64,000 nucleotides of DNA from Petaurus breviceps papuanus (taxonomy: Eukaryota; Chordata; Mammalia; Diprotodontia; Petauridae): NCBI GenBank assembly GCA_028583685.1, contig JAMXIF010000015.1:58025591-58089590 (forward strand), read 5' to 3'. The position numbers and the translations under genes were made by a program. How positions within the stretch are numbered: the stretch's first letter is position 1; each line of letters opens with the position of its first letter. Under the pieces are notes generated by a model that searched no databases, was not told the origin of the DNA, and worked only from the letters and a program-made list of their open reading frames with translations. Shown here in pieces: positions 61,601 to 62,253 of the stretch.

Positions 61601-62253
61601 GAAGCTCTGTCAGAGGCACTGCAGACACATCCCCCCGAAGACCTTCTGGTGTAGCGGTAGCAGCAGCTGTAGCAGCAGAAGAGCTGAGACTGCAGAGAGG
61701 AAACGTTACATCCAGCAGCATCCGTTTGGGAAAGGACTCTCCCTTGCAACACAAGACCTCCCTTAAGAAACCCAGCGCCAAACCAATCAGGAACCTCCCC
61801 AAGTCAAAGGCAGATGAGACGAAGATCTGCCGTACCAACCCTCAGGAGTCCGAGGATGTTGAGGAAGTGCCCAAGCCCCCGCCACCTGTCAGTATCCCTC
61901 GGGCCCCACCCCCCATTCCAAGCTTTGCCCGGAACACGGTCGCCTCCTCTTCTAGGCGTTTGAAAACTGATTCACCTCCTATCTCTAAGGTACCTGGTAT
62001 TACCCGGGCAGCCTCTCAGAGGCAGCTGAGGATAAAGACAACTTCTGAAGACACCCAAACCAAGAATGGTGGCATCTTAAGGCGAACCAGCAGTGCAAGG
62101 ACTGCCTCAAAGTATCTAGAACCTAGTGGGAGCCCCAGCAGTAAAGAGGAGGCCTCTTTGAAAGGGAGAGGCACAGTAGAGAAATCTTCCCTTAAACAAA
62201 AGGATTCAAATAGGACCACACTGGGGAAAATTCTGAATCCTTTATGGAAATGA
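13132..62253 (+). CDS. FHDC1: FH2 domain-containing protein 1 (inverted formin-1), complete spliced CDS in 11 exons
   Basis: FHDC1/INF1 is a formin: its FH1 binds profilin-actin and its FH2 dimer nucleates and elongates actin filaments. Its C-terminal tail binds microtubules and influences Golgi and cilia organisation (known for the mammalian protein). Joining the eleven exons listed below gives one open frame of 1149 codons with every junction in phase. Residues 1-30 (MHVMNCVSL...) match my recollection of the human N-terminus. FH1 is about residues 31-75, with an 11-proline run at 31-41 and two further runs near 55-59 and 67-71. FH2 is about 86-465, with the lasso motif FFWK at 93-96, W110 and the formin motif GNIMN at 294-298. 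About 466-1149 is basic, serine-rich and probably disordered, with a proline patch near 1022-1045 and the conserved end [12 protein letters not shown]. There is no GBD/DID regulatory N-terminus, as is normal for this formin. No frameshift or internal stop was seen. The start at 13132 is chosen by homology, with A at -3; M4 is an in-frame alternative. Confidence 0.97.
13815..13995 (+). repeat. MIR-type SINE with internal tandem repeat
   Basis: It reads from 'gcacattgatttgaagttag' through 'tctgtaaaatgaggaagttt' to 'gggtcccttctgg' on the + strand. At 13881-13911 a 9-10 bp unit (tgtgggatct) is repeated about three times inside the element. Confidence 0.55.
14056..14181 (-). repeat. tRNA-derived marsupial SINE, antisense
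   Basis: It reads 'ggctaagtgacttgcccagg' through to 'ccacctagctgccc'. The flanks 14040-14055 and 14182-14197 form a 16-bp target-site duplication with two mismatches (TGGAGCAGTGCTCTTC and TGGAACAGTGCTTTTC). Confidence 0.88.
14300..14590 (+). repeat. L2-like LINE 3' region
   Basis: It reads 'atgccatctcctctgtgaag', then 'agcacttggcttataccttt' and 'gtttgttaaag'. This is L2 3' organisation on the + strand, diverged. Confidence 0.55.
15365..15735 (-). repeat. L1 3' fragment, antisense
   Basis: The pattern 'tcttctggttctgcttttcc', 'cagtcttccattgcattaat', then 'agaactgttgggtcaaact' is the antisense L1 ORF2 end/3'UTR seen in better-preserved form at 40200-40450. It may start at about 15210. Confidence 0.6.
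15945..16030 (+). repeat. L2/L3-like LINE 3' end
   Basis: It reads 'gggcagggactgtccattgc', then 'gtgcctagcacatagtagca' and 'aataaatgttgattgact', a clear L2-type 3' terminus. Confidence 0.75.
17035..17150 (+). repeat. MIR-type SINE fragment
   Basis: It reads 'gcctcttggagtcaggaaga', then 'gagcttgagcaaatcactta', a partial CORE-SINE. Confidence 0.55.
17462..17815 (-). repeat. MIR-type SINE, antisense, split by a younger SINE
   Basis: The left half (17462-17515) reads 'actagaagggaccttagaga'. The right half (17669-17815) reads 'tacagatgagggatccagag' and 'gcccaaagtcacacaactag'. The break is filled by the SINE at 17516-17668, so this copy is the older one. Confidence 0.8.
17516..17668 (-). repeat. 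Young tRNA-derived SINE nested in a MIR-type SINE
   Basis: The antisense copy runs from a poly-T start to 'catcacctaacctc'. It is flanked by an identical 13-bp duplication CCAACACCCCTCC at 17503-17515 and 17669-17681, although the SINE's own terminal Cs may contribute two of those bases. It has an A-rich linker variant (see findings). Confidence 0.92.
18416..18708 (+). pseudogene. RN7SL (pseudogene): 7SL RNA (SRP RNA) pseudogene, nearly full length
   Basis: About 293 nt align by eye along the length of mammalian 7SL RNA (about 299 nt). Landmarks in order are the 5' end 'gccagatgtggtaatcctgg', the Alu-domain 'ggggaggctgaggctg', 'ctgagttgtagt', the S-domain 'ctgatcaggggtctgcacta', 'gatcagtatggtga', 'gtgaactggtccaggttgga', 'aatggagcaggtcagagttt', and a decayed 3' Alu-domain half. 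The real RNA is the scaffold of the signal recognition particle. Many substitutions and small indels, and no clear A-tail or target-site duplication, suggest an old retropseudogene. It is in the same orientation as FHDC1. Confidence 0.85.
19355..19430 (-). repeat. L2-like 3' end fragment, antisense
   Basis: It reads 'aagcatttgttttgtccctg', then 'gggtactgtgctaagtgctg', the inverted L2 3' terminal signature. Confidence 0.6.
20032..20170 (-). repeat. tRNA-derived SINE, antisense, 5'-truncated
   Basis: It has a poly-T start, then 'ttggggttaagtgccttgcc' through 'gggccagtgttctattcact', and lacks the tRNA-like head. A 14-bp duplication TGGGTCTACTTTTT flanks it (20018-20031 and 20171-20184). It has the A-rich linker variant. 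Confidence 0.9.
20961..22041 (+). pseudogene. L1-type ORF1 protein remnant of the HAL1
   Basis: Three frame segments together cover an L1 ORF1p-like protein, the RNA-binding chaperone. The first is a coiled-coil-like N-terminal part at 20961-21224 ([20 protein letters not shown]). The second is an RRM-like middle at about 21492-21797 ([18 protein letters not shown]). The third is a C-terminal domain ending at 22041 ([17 protein letters not shown]). At least two frame changes and internal stops separate the parts, so it is dead as a protein gene. Confidence 0.85.
22165..22300. repeat. TA/CA-rich microsatellite in the HAL1 3' region
   Basis: Alternating 'atatatatgtgtatatat' and 'cacatacatatatatg' segments lie immediately upstream of the nested DNA transposon. 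Confidence 0.9.
22302..22953. mobile_element. Non-autonomous DNA transposon with TA duplication, nested in the HAL1
   Basis: Terminal inverted repeats of about 24 bp start CTGTGTTTCCCCAATAATAA at the left. The right end, read on the minus strand, is CCGTGTTTCCCTGATAATAA. TA dinucleotides flank both ends (22300-22301 and 22954-22955), suggesting a Tc1/mariner-superfamily MITE. Internally, 'gggcttattttc' motifs recur near both ends. The middle (about 22640-22850) is unusually CpG-rich for the region. No transposase is encoded. Confidence 0.8.
24150..25290 (-). repeat. L1 3' fragment, antisense, split by a SINE
   Basis: It reads 'ttcatcatgagtcctctgga', 'cttctcactttgctttgcat', 'gtcattccccagttgatcag', then 'ccagaatgactggaccagtt'. 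This is the antisense marsupial L1 3'UTR/ORF2 end. The L1 resumes after 25180 ('ctgaaaactgttcatattcc'). Confidence 0.8.
24951..25180 (+). repeat. tRNA-derived SINE with RTE/BovB-type tail, inside an L1
   Basis: It begins 'tgctaggtggcacagtggat' and includes 'cctcatctgtaaaatgagct'. It ends with the RTE-like tail 'ggggtcacaaagagtcagac' and an AACAATAACAA end. It is the cleanest RTE-tailed copy in the window. Confidence 0.9.
25330..26350 (-). repeat. L1 3' fragment (older family), antisense
   Basis: It reads 'gttgcctacattttcaactg', 'cacagaatattccattacat', 'ggttctttgcaaccacaaaa', then 'ggaatctttgggtcaaagag'. The layout matches the other antisense L1 copies, with a more diverged 3'UTR. Confidence 0.7.
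26455..27010 (-). repeat. L1 3' fragment, antisense, old
   Basis: It reads 'gccattccttatagcacagt', 'gatactgctgtgaacatttt', then 'agactcattgggcaaagggt' and 'gatatgaaatggtatcttgg'. It is a decayed antisense L1 end. Confidence 0.65.
27385..27505 (-). repeat. L2 3' end, antisense
   Basis: It reads 'caatcatttattgaacccct', 'gctaagtgttagggatacaa', then 'ctcagtgagcttttagtcta', a clear inverted L2 terminus. Confidence 0.8.
27605..27760 (+). repeat. MIR-type SINE
   Basis: It reads 'ccctgaacttggaatcagag', 'tcttggacaagtcacggttt', then 'tacctgtaaagtgg' on the + strand. Confidence 0.75.
27770..27975. mobile_element. hAT-Charlie-like DNA transposon remnant
   Basis: The segment includes 'gaatctgcgaacctagatga', 'ctaactggaatttagcatgg', then 'ggtccataggcttcaccaga' and 'ctgccaaaggagtctgtgac'. 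The last block recurs in the element at 41448-41635. It resembles a known hAT-Charlie MITE as I recall it. The ends are decayed and the family assignment is tentative. Confidence 0.45.
28280..28980. other. Single-copy AT-rich intron segment with homeobox/POU-like motifs
   Basis: No repeat family was recognised. The DNA is AT-rich with clustered TAATTA, 'gcatttgaatgcaaacc' (octamer-like) and 'gtttgcatgttatg' motifs at about 28700-28930. It is a candidate conserved non-coding element, but conservation cannot be judged from this window alone. Confidence 0.3.
28995..29143 (-). repeat. tRNA-derived SINE, antisense
   Basis: It reads 'aattggggttaagtaacttg' through to 'gcgccacctggccgcccc'. The identical 12-bp GCATTTGATTTT flanks it (28983-28994 and 29149-29160); if the duplication is taken as 17 bp it has two mismatches. 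It carries the A-rich linker and 'ggcca' variants shared with the dimer at 38020-38322. Confidence 0.9.
29661..29722 (+). CDS. FHDC1: FHDC1 coding exon 2 (residues 159-178 plus two bases)
   Basis: The acceptor is 'tcttccccag' and the donor 'caaaaa|gtaaga'. It encodes [20 protein letters not shown], the conserved FH2 segment following the linker. It ends after two bases of a Lys codon completed in the next exon. Confidence 0.95.
29723..30505 (+). other. FHDC1 intron 2 (783 bp)
   Basis: It is mostly single-copy, with a short CCA run near 30121-30135 and an A-run near 30227. No repeat element or gene was recognised. Confidence 0.85.
30506..30608 (+). CDS. FHDC1: FHDC1 coding exon 3 (to residue 213)
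   Basis: The acceptor is 'atctcttcaag' and the donor 'gaagag|gtacat' (a less common but valid donor). It encodes [20 protein letters not shown] and [14 protein letters not shown], part of the FH2 core. The start at 30506 is fixed by frame and homology, since a competing AG lies 10 bases further on. Confidence 0.94.
32213..32356 (-). repeat. tRNA-derived SINE, antisense
   Basis: It reads 'aattggggttaaatgacttg' through to 'ctattcactgtgccatctat'. Flanks around 32197-32212 and 32357-32372 form a diverged duplication of about 16 bp (TCCACAGACTTTTCTT and TCCATAAGTTTTTCTT). It lacks the A-rich linker. Confidence 0.85.
32440..32600 (-). repeat. L2-like 3' end, antisense
   Basis: It reads 'ccaagcactctgttcactgc', then 'tctctgccctcagtgaactt', the inverted L2-type signature. 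Confidence 0.65.
32990..33160 (-). repeat. MIR-type SINE, antisense
   Basis: It reads 'ctggaaggggcctcagaggc', then 'aagtgcctttccccaaggcc' and 'cctggctccagt', a diverged antisense CORE-SINE. Confidence 0.6.
33815..33975 (+). repeat. MIR-type SINE
   Basis: It reads 'cattggataagggcataact', 'gcctgggcaagttgcctaat', then 'ccttatctgtaaaatgagga' on the + strand. Confidence 0.75.
34235..35415 (-). repeat. L1 3' portion, antisense
   Basis: It reads 'agatttatttttattctcag' (3'UTR start), 'gcatcagcaggtcttcccag', 'cgatgcaataatattccatt', 'tggtattgctgggtcagtga', then 'actggaccaattcacatctc'. It is a 5'-truncated L1 of about 1.2 kb. Confidence 0.8.
35405..35490 (-). repeat. MIR-type SINE fragment, antisense
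   Basis: 'tcagaggtagaattggaacc' followed by 'ctagtcactatgctag' is the distal part of an antisense CORE-SINE next to the L1 end. Confidence 0.55.
35570..35630 (+). repeat. Severely 5'-truncated tRNA-derived SINE
   Basis: Only the last 61 bp are present ('gaccttgggcaagtcactta' to the A-tail). A perfect 11-bp duplication ATCAGAGACTG (35559-35569 and 35631-35641) proves that it inserted as a truncated copy. Confidence 0.9.
36510..36945 (+). repeat. L1 3' end, sense orientation
   Basis: It reads 'gatttatatgaactgataaa', 'gaagtcaacaaaaccaggaa', then 'atatgttggttagttttgct' and 'gggatgtctctctgagaggg', with an A-rich end. It is one of few sense-strand L1 pieces in the gene. Confidence 0.7.
37545..37605 (+). 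repeat. Truncated tRNA-derived SINE fragment
   Basis: It reads 'ttgtgatgaccttgggcaag', then 'taaccccagttgccctccct' and an A-rich tail. The head is missing. Confidence 0.75.
37754..37913 (-). repeat. Young tRNA-derived SINE, antisense
   Basis: A poly-T start leads through 'ttggggttaagtaacttgcc' to 'ctgtgccacctagccgccc'. A perfect 13-bp duplication GACAAATTATCTT flanks it (37741-37753 and 37914-37926). It has the A-rich linker variant and retains CpGs. Confidence 0.94.
38020..38322 (+). repeat. Head-to-tail SINE dimer within one target-site duplication
   Basis: Monomer 1 (38020-38164) and monomer 2 (38165-38322) both start 'ggagcggccagg/ggggcggccagg' and both read '...gtaaccttgagcaagttact'. 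No A-tail separates them, and a single A-tail closes monomer 2. A 15-bp duplication with one mismatch encloses the pair (38005-38019 and 38323-38337, AAAAAGGAACATACT and AAAAAGGAACATGCT). The two monomers share diagnostic variants, so they belong to one subfamily. Confidence 0.85.
38905..39010 (-). repeat. L2 3' end, antisense
   Basis: It reads 'actgccatgtgccaggcacc', then 'ccctgtcctcaaggagctta', a clear inverted L2 terminus. Confidence 0.85.
39287..39372 (+). CDS. FHDC1: FHDC1 coding exon 4 (residues 214-241 plus two bases)
   Basis: The acceptor is 'tttgtcttttag' and the donor 'ccaaa|gtaagg'. It encodes [20 protein letters not shown] and IFFLIQVP, matching the FH2 core of human FHDC1 as recalled. 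Only 101 bp separate it from the next exon. Confidence 0.95.
39474..39574 (+). CDS. FHDC1: FHDC1 coding exon 5 (residues 242-275 plus one base)
   Basis: The acceptor is a long pyrimidine tract ending 'ttccttag' and the donor 'aaaag|gtaatt'. It encodes (N)[20 protein letters not shown] and [13 protein letters not shown], an FH2 helical segment. Confidence 0.95.
39615..39715 (-). repeat. L2 3' end fragment, antisense
   Basis: It reads 'gtcaagtgctttgtgccaga', then 'ggccttgactgcaaagaact', next to the following L1. Confidence 0.6.
39716..40990 (-). repeat. L1 3' portion, antisense, best-preserved copy
   Basis: A poly-T start ('tttttaaaattttatttg') leads to the 3'UTR ('cattcacttctataagattt') and then ORF2-end antisense landmarks ('ttgatgggcatcccctcaat', 'ccagaatggttgaatcagtt', 'caatctgataggtgtgatgt'). 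It continues to 'gatctgacaggtaaactatt'. It is 5'-truncated at about 1.27 kb. Confidence 0.88.
41420..41720 (-). repeat. MIR-type SINE, antisense, split by a DNA transposon
   Basis: The left part reads 'cttagaaaggaccttaggga'. The right part, after 41640, reads 'cctcattttgcacattagga' and 'agtgacttatcttgcctaag'. The insertion between is the hAT-like element at 41448-41635. Confidence 0.65.
41448..41635. mobile_element. hAT-Charlie-like MITE remnant nested in a MIR-type SINE
   Basis: It starts 'cagggctttctgaacctggg' and includes 'ggtccataggttttaccaga', shared with 27770-27975. The termini and any 8-bp duplication are too decayed to prove. No transposase is present. Confidence 0.5.
41730..42010 (-). 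repeat. L1-like 3'UTR fragment, antisense
   Basis: A poly-T start is followed by 'aagctttattgatactgttt' and a CT-rich middle, ending near 'cccttcattttttt'. It resembles an L1 3'UTR of a different subfamily. The assignment is tentative. Confidence 0.4.
42015..42306. repeat. TA/CA/GA microsatellite region split by a SINE
   Basis: 'tatatatacacacatacatg'-type repeats occur at 42015-42078. 'atatatgtatgtgtatacac', (CA)n and (GA)n occur at 42252-42306. The antisense SINE at 42080-42244 sits between them. Confidence 0.85.
42080..42244 (-). repeat. tRNA-derived SINE, antisense
   Basis: It has a poly-T start, then 'agggttaagtgacttgccca' through 'ctgtgccacctagctgtccc'. Target duplications cannot be recognised in the microsatellite flanks. 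Confidence 0.88.
42530..42700 (-). repeat. MIR-type SINE, antisense
   Basis: It reads 'agagatggagaaaccgatgc', then 'gtctgaggtaggatttgaat', an antisense CORE-SINE. Confidence 0.65.
42805..43475 (-). repeat. L1 3' portion, antisense
   Basis: It is a near-parallel copy of the L1 at 39716 ('ttctataagattttgagttc', 'attgatgggcatcccttcaa', 'gctgctataaatatttttgt'), 5'-truncated at about 670 bp. A C-run lies just before it at about 42773-42784. Confidence 0.87.
43570..43790 (+). repeat. MIR/THER-type SINE
   Basis: It reads 'gtatttgaagtcaggaaggc', 'ctagctgtgtgaccctgaac', 'tgagatcatatactgtacat', then 'cttaaagtgctatatcaatg', an almost complete CORE-SINE. Confidence 0.8.
44090..44760. other. Single-copy intron segment with octamer-like motifs
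   Basis: No repeat was recognised. It contains 'atttgcaaattagtgggcat' (near 44119) and 'tttgcaaattatttgcatgc' (near 44521), which resemble POU/octamer sites. It is a candidate regulatory element, but conservation is unknown. Confidence 0.3.
44770..45830 (-). repeat. L1 3' portion, antisense
   Basis: A poly-T-like start leads through 'atgagcatttcaatgtacac', 'ctctacattacattcatgta', then 'ttagtttccagttctttgct'. It is an older antisense L1 of about 1.06 kb resembling the copy at 34235. Confidence 0.75.
46555..46625 (+). CDS. FHDC1: FHDC1 coding exon 6 (residues 276-299)
   Basis: The acceptor is 'ctttttttccag' and the donor 'aatgag|gtaagt'. It encodes (E)[19 protein letters not shown] and IMNE, ending with the formin motif GNIMN at residues 294-298. 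Only 94 bp of intron follow. Confidence 0.96.
46720..46827 (+). CDS. FHDC1: FHDC1 coding exon 7 (residues 300-335)
   Basis: The acceptor is 'tctctttag' and the donor 'gctctg|gtaggt'. It encodes [20 protein letters not shown] and [16 protein letters not shown], the most conserved FH2 core ([17 protein letters not shown]). It is 108 bp, so skipping it would keep the frame but destroy FH2. Confidence 0.97.
47113..47369 (-). repeat. tRNA-derived SINE with RTE/BovB-type tail, antisense
   Basis: The RTE-like tail comes first on the + strand ('tgttcagttgtttttcccta', 'cccgtttggaattttcttgg'). It is followed by 'gccatttccttctccagctc', then the SINE body to 'gggccacctagttgcc'. It is the inverted counterpart of 24951-25180. 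Confidence 0.9.
47397..47598. mobile_element. hAT-type palindromic MITE (202 bp)
   Basis: The ends are CAGGGGTGGGGAACC and its inverse GGTTCCCCACCTCTG, with one mismatch over 15. The whole element folds back on itself, with the centre 'acagaacgaatcc' facing 'gggatttgttctgt'. No perfect 8-bp duplication was found. A decayed relative is at 8270-8438. It encodes no protein. Confidence 0.8.
48619..48689 (+). CDS. FHDC1: FHDC1 coding exon 8 (residues 336-358 plus two bases)
   Basis: The acceptor is 'ttgttctag' and the donor 'ttccag|gtaagc'. It encodes [20 protein letters not shown] and DTS(R), FH2 helices after the core. Confidence 0.95.
48690..50589 (+). other. FHDC1 intron 8 (1.9 kb)
   Basis: It is largely single-copy and AT-rich (48690-49690), followed by a MIR-type SINE at about 49690-49915 ('ctgtgtgatcccggggataa', 'ttatctgtaaaatgagcaca') and unremarkable DNA to the acceptor. 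A TCTC/TGTC-rich stretch lies at about 50060-50150. Confidence 0.8.
50590..50707 (+). CDS. FHDC1: FHDC1 coding exon 9 (residues 359-398)
   Basis: The acceptor is 'cttcttttag' and the donor 'attaag|gtttgt' (weak at +3 to +5). It encodes (R)[19 protein letters not shown] and [20 protein letters not shown], the FH2 coiled region. Confidence 0.94.
51052..51216 (+). repeat. tRNA-derived SINE
   Basis: It begins 'ttggggcagctaggtggtgc' and ends with an A-rich tail. A 14-bp duplication with one mismatch flanks it (51038-51051 and 51217-51230, AAACTGGGAGAGGG and AAATTGGGAGAGGG). It lacks the A-rich linker. Confidence 0.93.
51574..51727 (+). repeat. tRNA-derived SINE
   Basis: It begins 'gggcagctaggtggtgcagt' and has a C/A-rich tail. 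The flanks share the low-complexity AAAAAAACTTCC, a probable duplication. Confidence 0.9.
51785..51900 (-). repeat. MIR/THER-type SINE fragment, antisense
   Basis: It reads 'agctcacatttagatagtac', then 'cattatctcatttgatcctg', the distal end of an antisense CORE-SINE. Confidence 0.6.
52034..52180 (+). repeat. tRNA-derived SINE with A-rich linker
   Basis: It begins 'aggggcggctaagtggcaca', passes the linker 'gacaaacacacaaaaaacta', and ends 'caattgccctccaaaaagc'. The flanks share a diverged TAAATCA motif. Confidence 0.9.
52200..52335 (-). repeat. L1-like 3'UTR fragment, antisense
   Basis: 'aaaattagcatttccatata' followed by 'cattgaagaacagaaagaga' parallels the 3'UTR starts at 34235 and 44770. 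Confidence 0.5.
52500..52760 (-). repeat. MIR-type SINE fragments, antisense (two pieces)
   Basis: The first piece, at about 52500-52640, reads 'tatttaacagatgaggaaat' and 'tgggatttaaacccagtcta'. The second, at about 52665-52760, reads 'gagataatctagtccagtgc' and 'agatgaggaaatcagcctca'. Both are diverged. Confidence 0.5.
53250..53410 (-). repeat. MIR/THER-type SINE fragment, antisense
   Basis: It reads 'atagtttacatttatataat', then 'gcttcaaggtttgcaagtta', an old CORE-SINE end. Confidence 0.5.
53690..54385 (-). repeat. L1 ORF2 reverse-transcriptase fragment, antisense
   Basis: Minus-strand translation shows L1 RT pieces: [20 protein letters not shown] followed by [20 protein letters not shown], and after a frame change [15 protein letters not shown]-like sequence ([20 protein letters not shown]) and [20 protein letters not shown]. 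It is an internal part of an old L1, 5' and 3' truncated, and dead. Confidence 0.85.
54386..54860 (-). repeat. L1 3' portion inserted beside or into the older L1, antisense
   Basis: A poly-T start ('aaaaaaatttttttgagttc') leads through 'tatttccatattagccatgt' to 'cacaatagtattccattcac'. It is a second L1 whose 3' end abuts the ORF2 fragment at about 54385. Confidence 0.75.
57180..57340 (-). repeat. MIR-type SINE, antisense
   Basis: It reads 'cattttacagatgaagaaac', 'tgaggcccagaagtaaaagg', then 'agtcatgcagccagtaattg'. It ends about 110 bp before the next acceptor. Confidence 0.75.
57450..57614 (+). CDS. FHDC1: FHDC1 coding exon 10 (residues 399-453)
   Basis: The acceptor is 'tttctttag' and the donor 'gtcaag|gtaagt'. 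It encodes [20 protein letters not shown] and [20 protein letters not shown] up to KFDKAVK, the end of FH2 (the post/coiled part). Confidence 0.96.
57658..57700. repeat. C18 homopolymer followed by T-rich run
   Basis: Eighteen consecutive C (57658-57675) lie 43 bp downstream of the exon 10 donor. They are followed by TTCCTTAA and about 15 T. The tract is prone to length change and to sequencing error. Confidence 0.97.
59181..59327 (-). repeat. tRNA-derived SINE, antisense
   Basis: A poly-T start leads through 'aattggggttaagtgacttg' to 'gtgtcacctagccacccc'. A 15-bp duplication with one mismatch flanks it (59166-59180 and 59328-59342, AAGAGTATTACTTTT and AAGAGTGTTACTTTT). Confidence 0.93.
59340..59750 (-). 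repeat. L1-like 3'UTR fragment, antisense, split by a SINE
   Basis: 'agcacatttaaaaaaaaacc' and 'gaaatatgcataatccaaca' lie left of the SINE. 'atattttgaggctcatcacc' and 'ggcatattgcattttcagtc' lie right of it. It resembles the 3'UTRs at 34235 and 44770. Confidence 0.6.
59510..59656 (+). repeat. tRNA-derived SINE nested in an L1
   Basis: It begins 'gttagggtgagtaggtggca' and ends 'cacctccaaaaag'. A 12-bp duplication with two mismatches flanks it (59498-59509 and 59657-59668, AGAAATGTCTGT and AGAAATATCTAT). Confidence 0.9.
59900..60110 (+). repeat. MIR-type SINE
   Basis: It reads 'tagctctgaattttgaatga', 'ctagctgtgtgaccctggga', 'ttgtctgtaaaatgggaata', then 'ttattaggattattgtaagg'. It is a nearly complete CORE-SINE ending about 50 bp before the last acceptor. 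Confidence 0.8.
60163..62253 (+). CDS. FHDC1: FHDC1 last coding exon (residues 454-1149 and stop)
   Basis: The acceptor is 'ctccattctgtag'. The exon opens [20 protein letters not shown] and runs open to TGA at 62251-62253. It encodes the C-terminal tail: [21 protein letters not shown] near the start, the conserved [18 protein letters not shown], then a long basic Ser/Arg/Pro-rich region ([37 protein letters not shown]). A proline patch follows near residues 1022-1045, then [13 protein letters not shown], and the end is [12 protein letters not shown]. In mammals this tail carries microtubule binding. A short alanine run ([11 protein letters not shown]) near residue 950 is probably a lineage-specific expansion. 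Confidence 0.97.
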   Translation, partial: DNRDREMQEIRQLQKLKGLEEKRRSWATGEIGGFGRSSSENDVELLTKKSLEDVLPFLHQRPISPSHRPPNSRRSRLSLGTSADRELLTFLETSTGEDLNKFNSLPRTGTRQSRPSVAWMEPTGPKDVNSNHLHFHQAPEAEKDSNNPPVIQPDQLPNPCLENSNAILYRTQNHANNNNLQRNSGPGMPLLATLTMGIEERELVHGLIQFDLQEPIKQEDPPRFISEESSPVESESLDDASLPSLTAPDDILVSVGQDSKEVLERENGNSAPKDMAADVLVPSSAVSASTDTSESENKEAGVIFYISDTTDCSLTLDCSEGNDPKMGSSKSKEGKIVNGSMSSGTHDKEGETRSSSIPSVPNFNPNREDCAFAVGKNEPGYKCGLPKDKIVKGKEAAGPKRNSLKDIPTSASKPGSVRRSLGPSSKPVRTLNASENESMRKVVPISKSSRGSGSWKRPEVPARMPPREATSNTETRLSRRSSVRGTADTSPRRPSGVAVAAAVAAEELRLQRGNVTSSSIRLGKDSPLQHKTSLKKPSAKPIRNLPKSKADETKICRTNPQESEDVEEVPKPPPPVSIPRAPPPIPSFARNTVASSSRRLKTDSPPISKVPGITRAASQRQLRIKTTSEDTQTKNGGILRRTSSARTASKYLEPSGSPSSKEEASLKGRGTVEKSSLKQKDSNRTTLGKILNPLWK

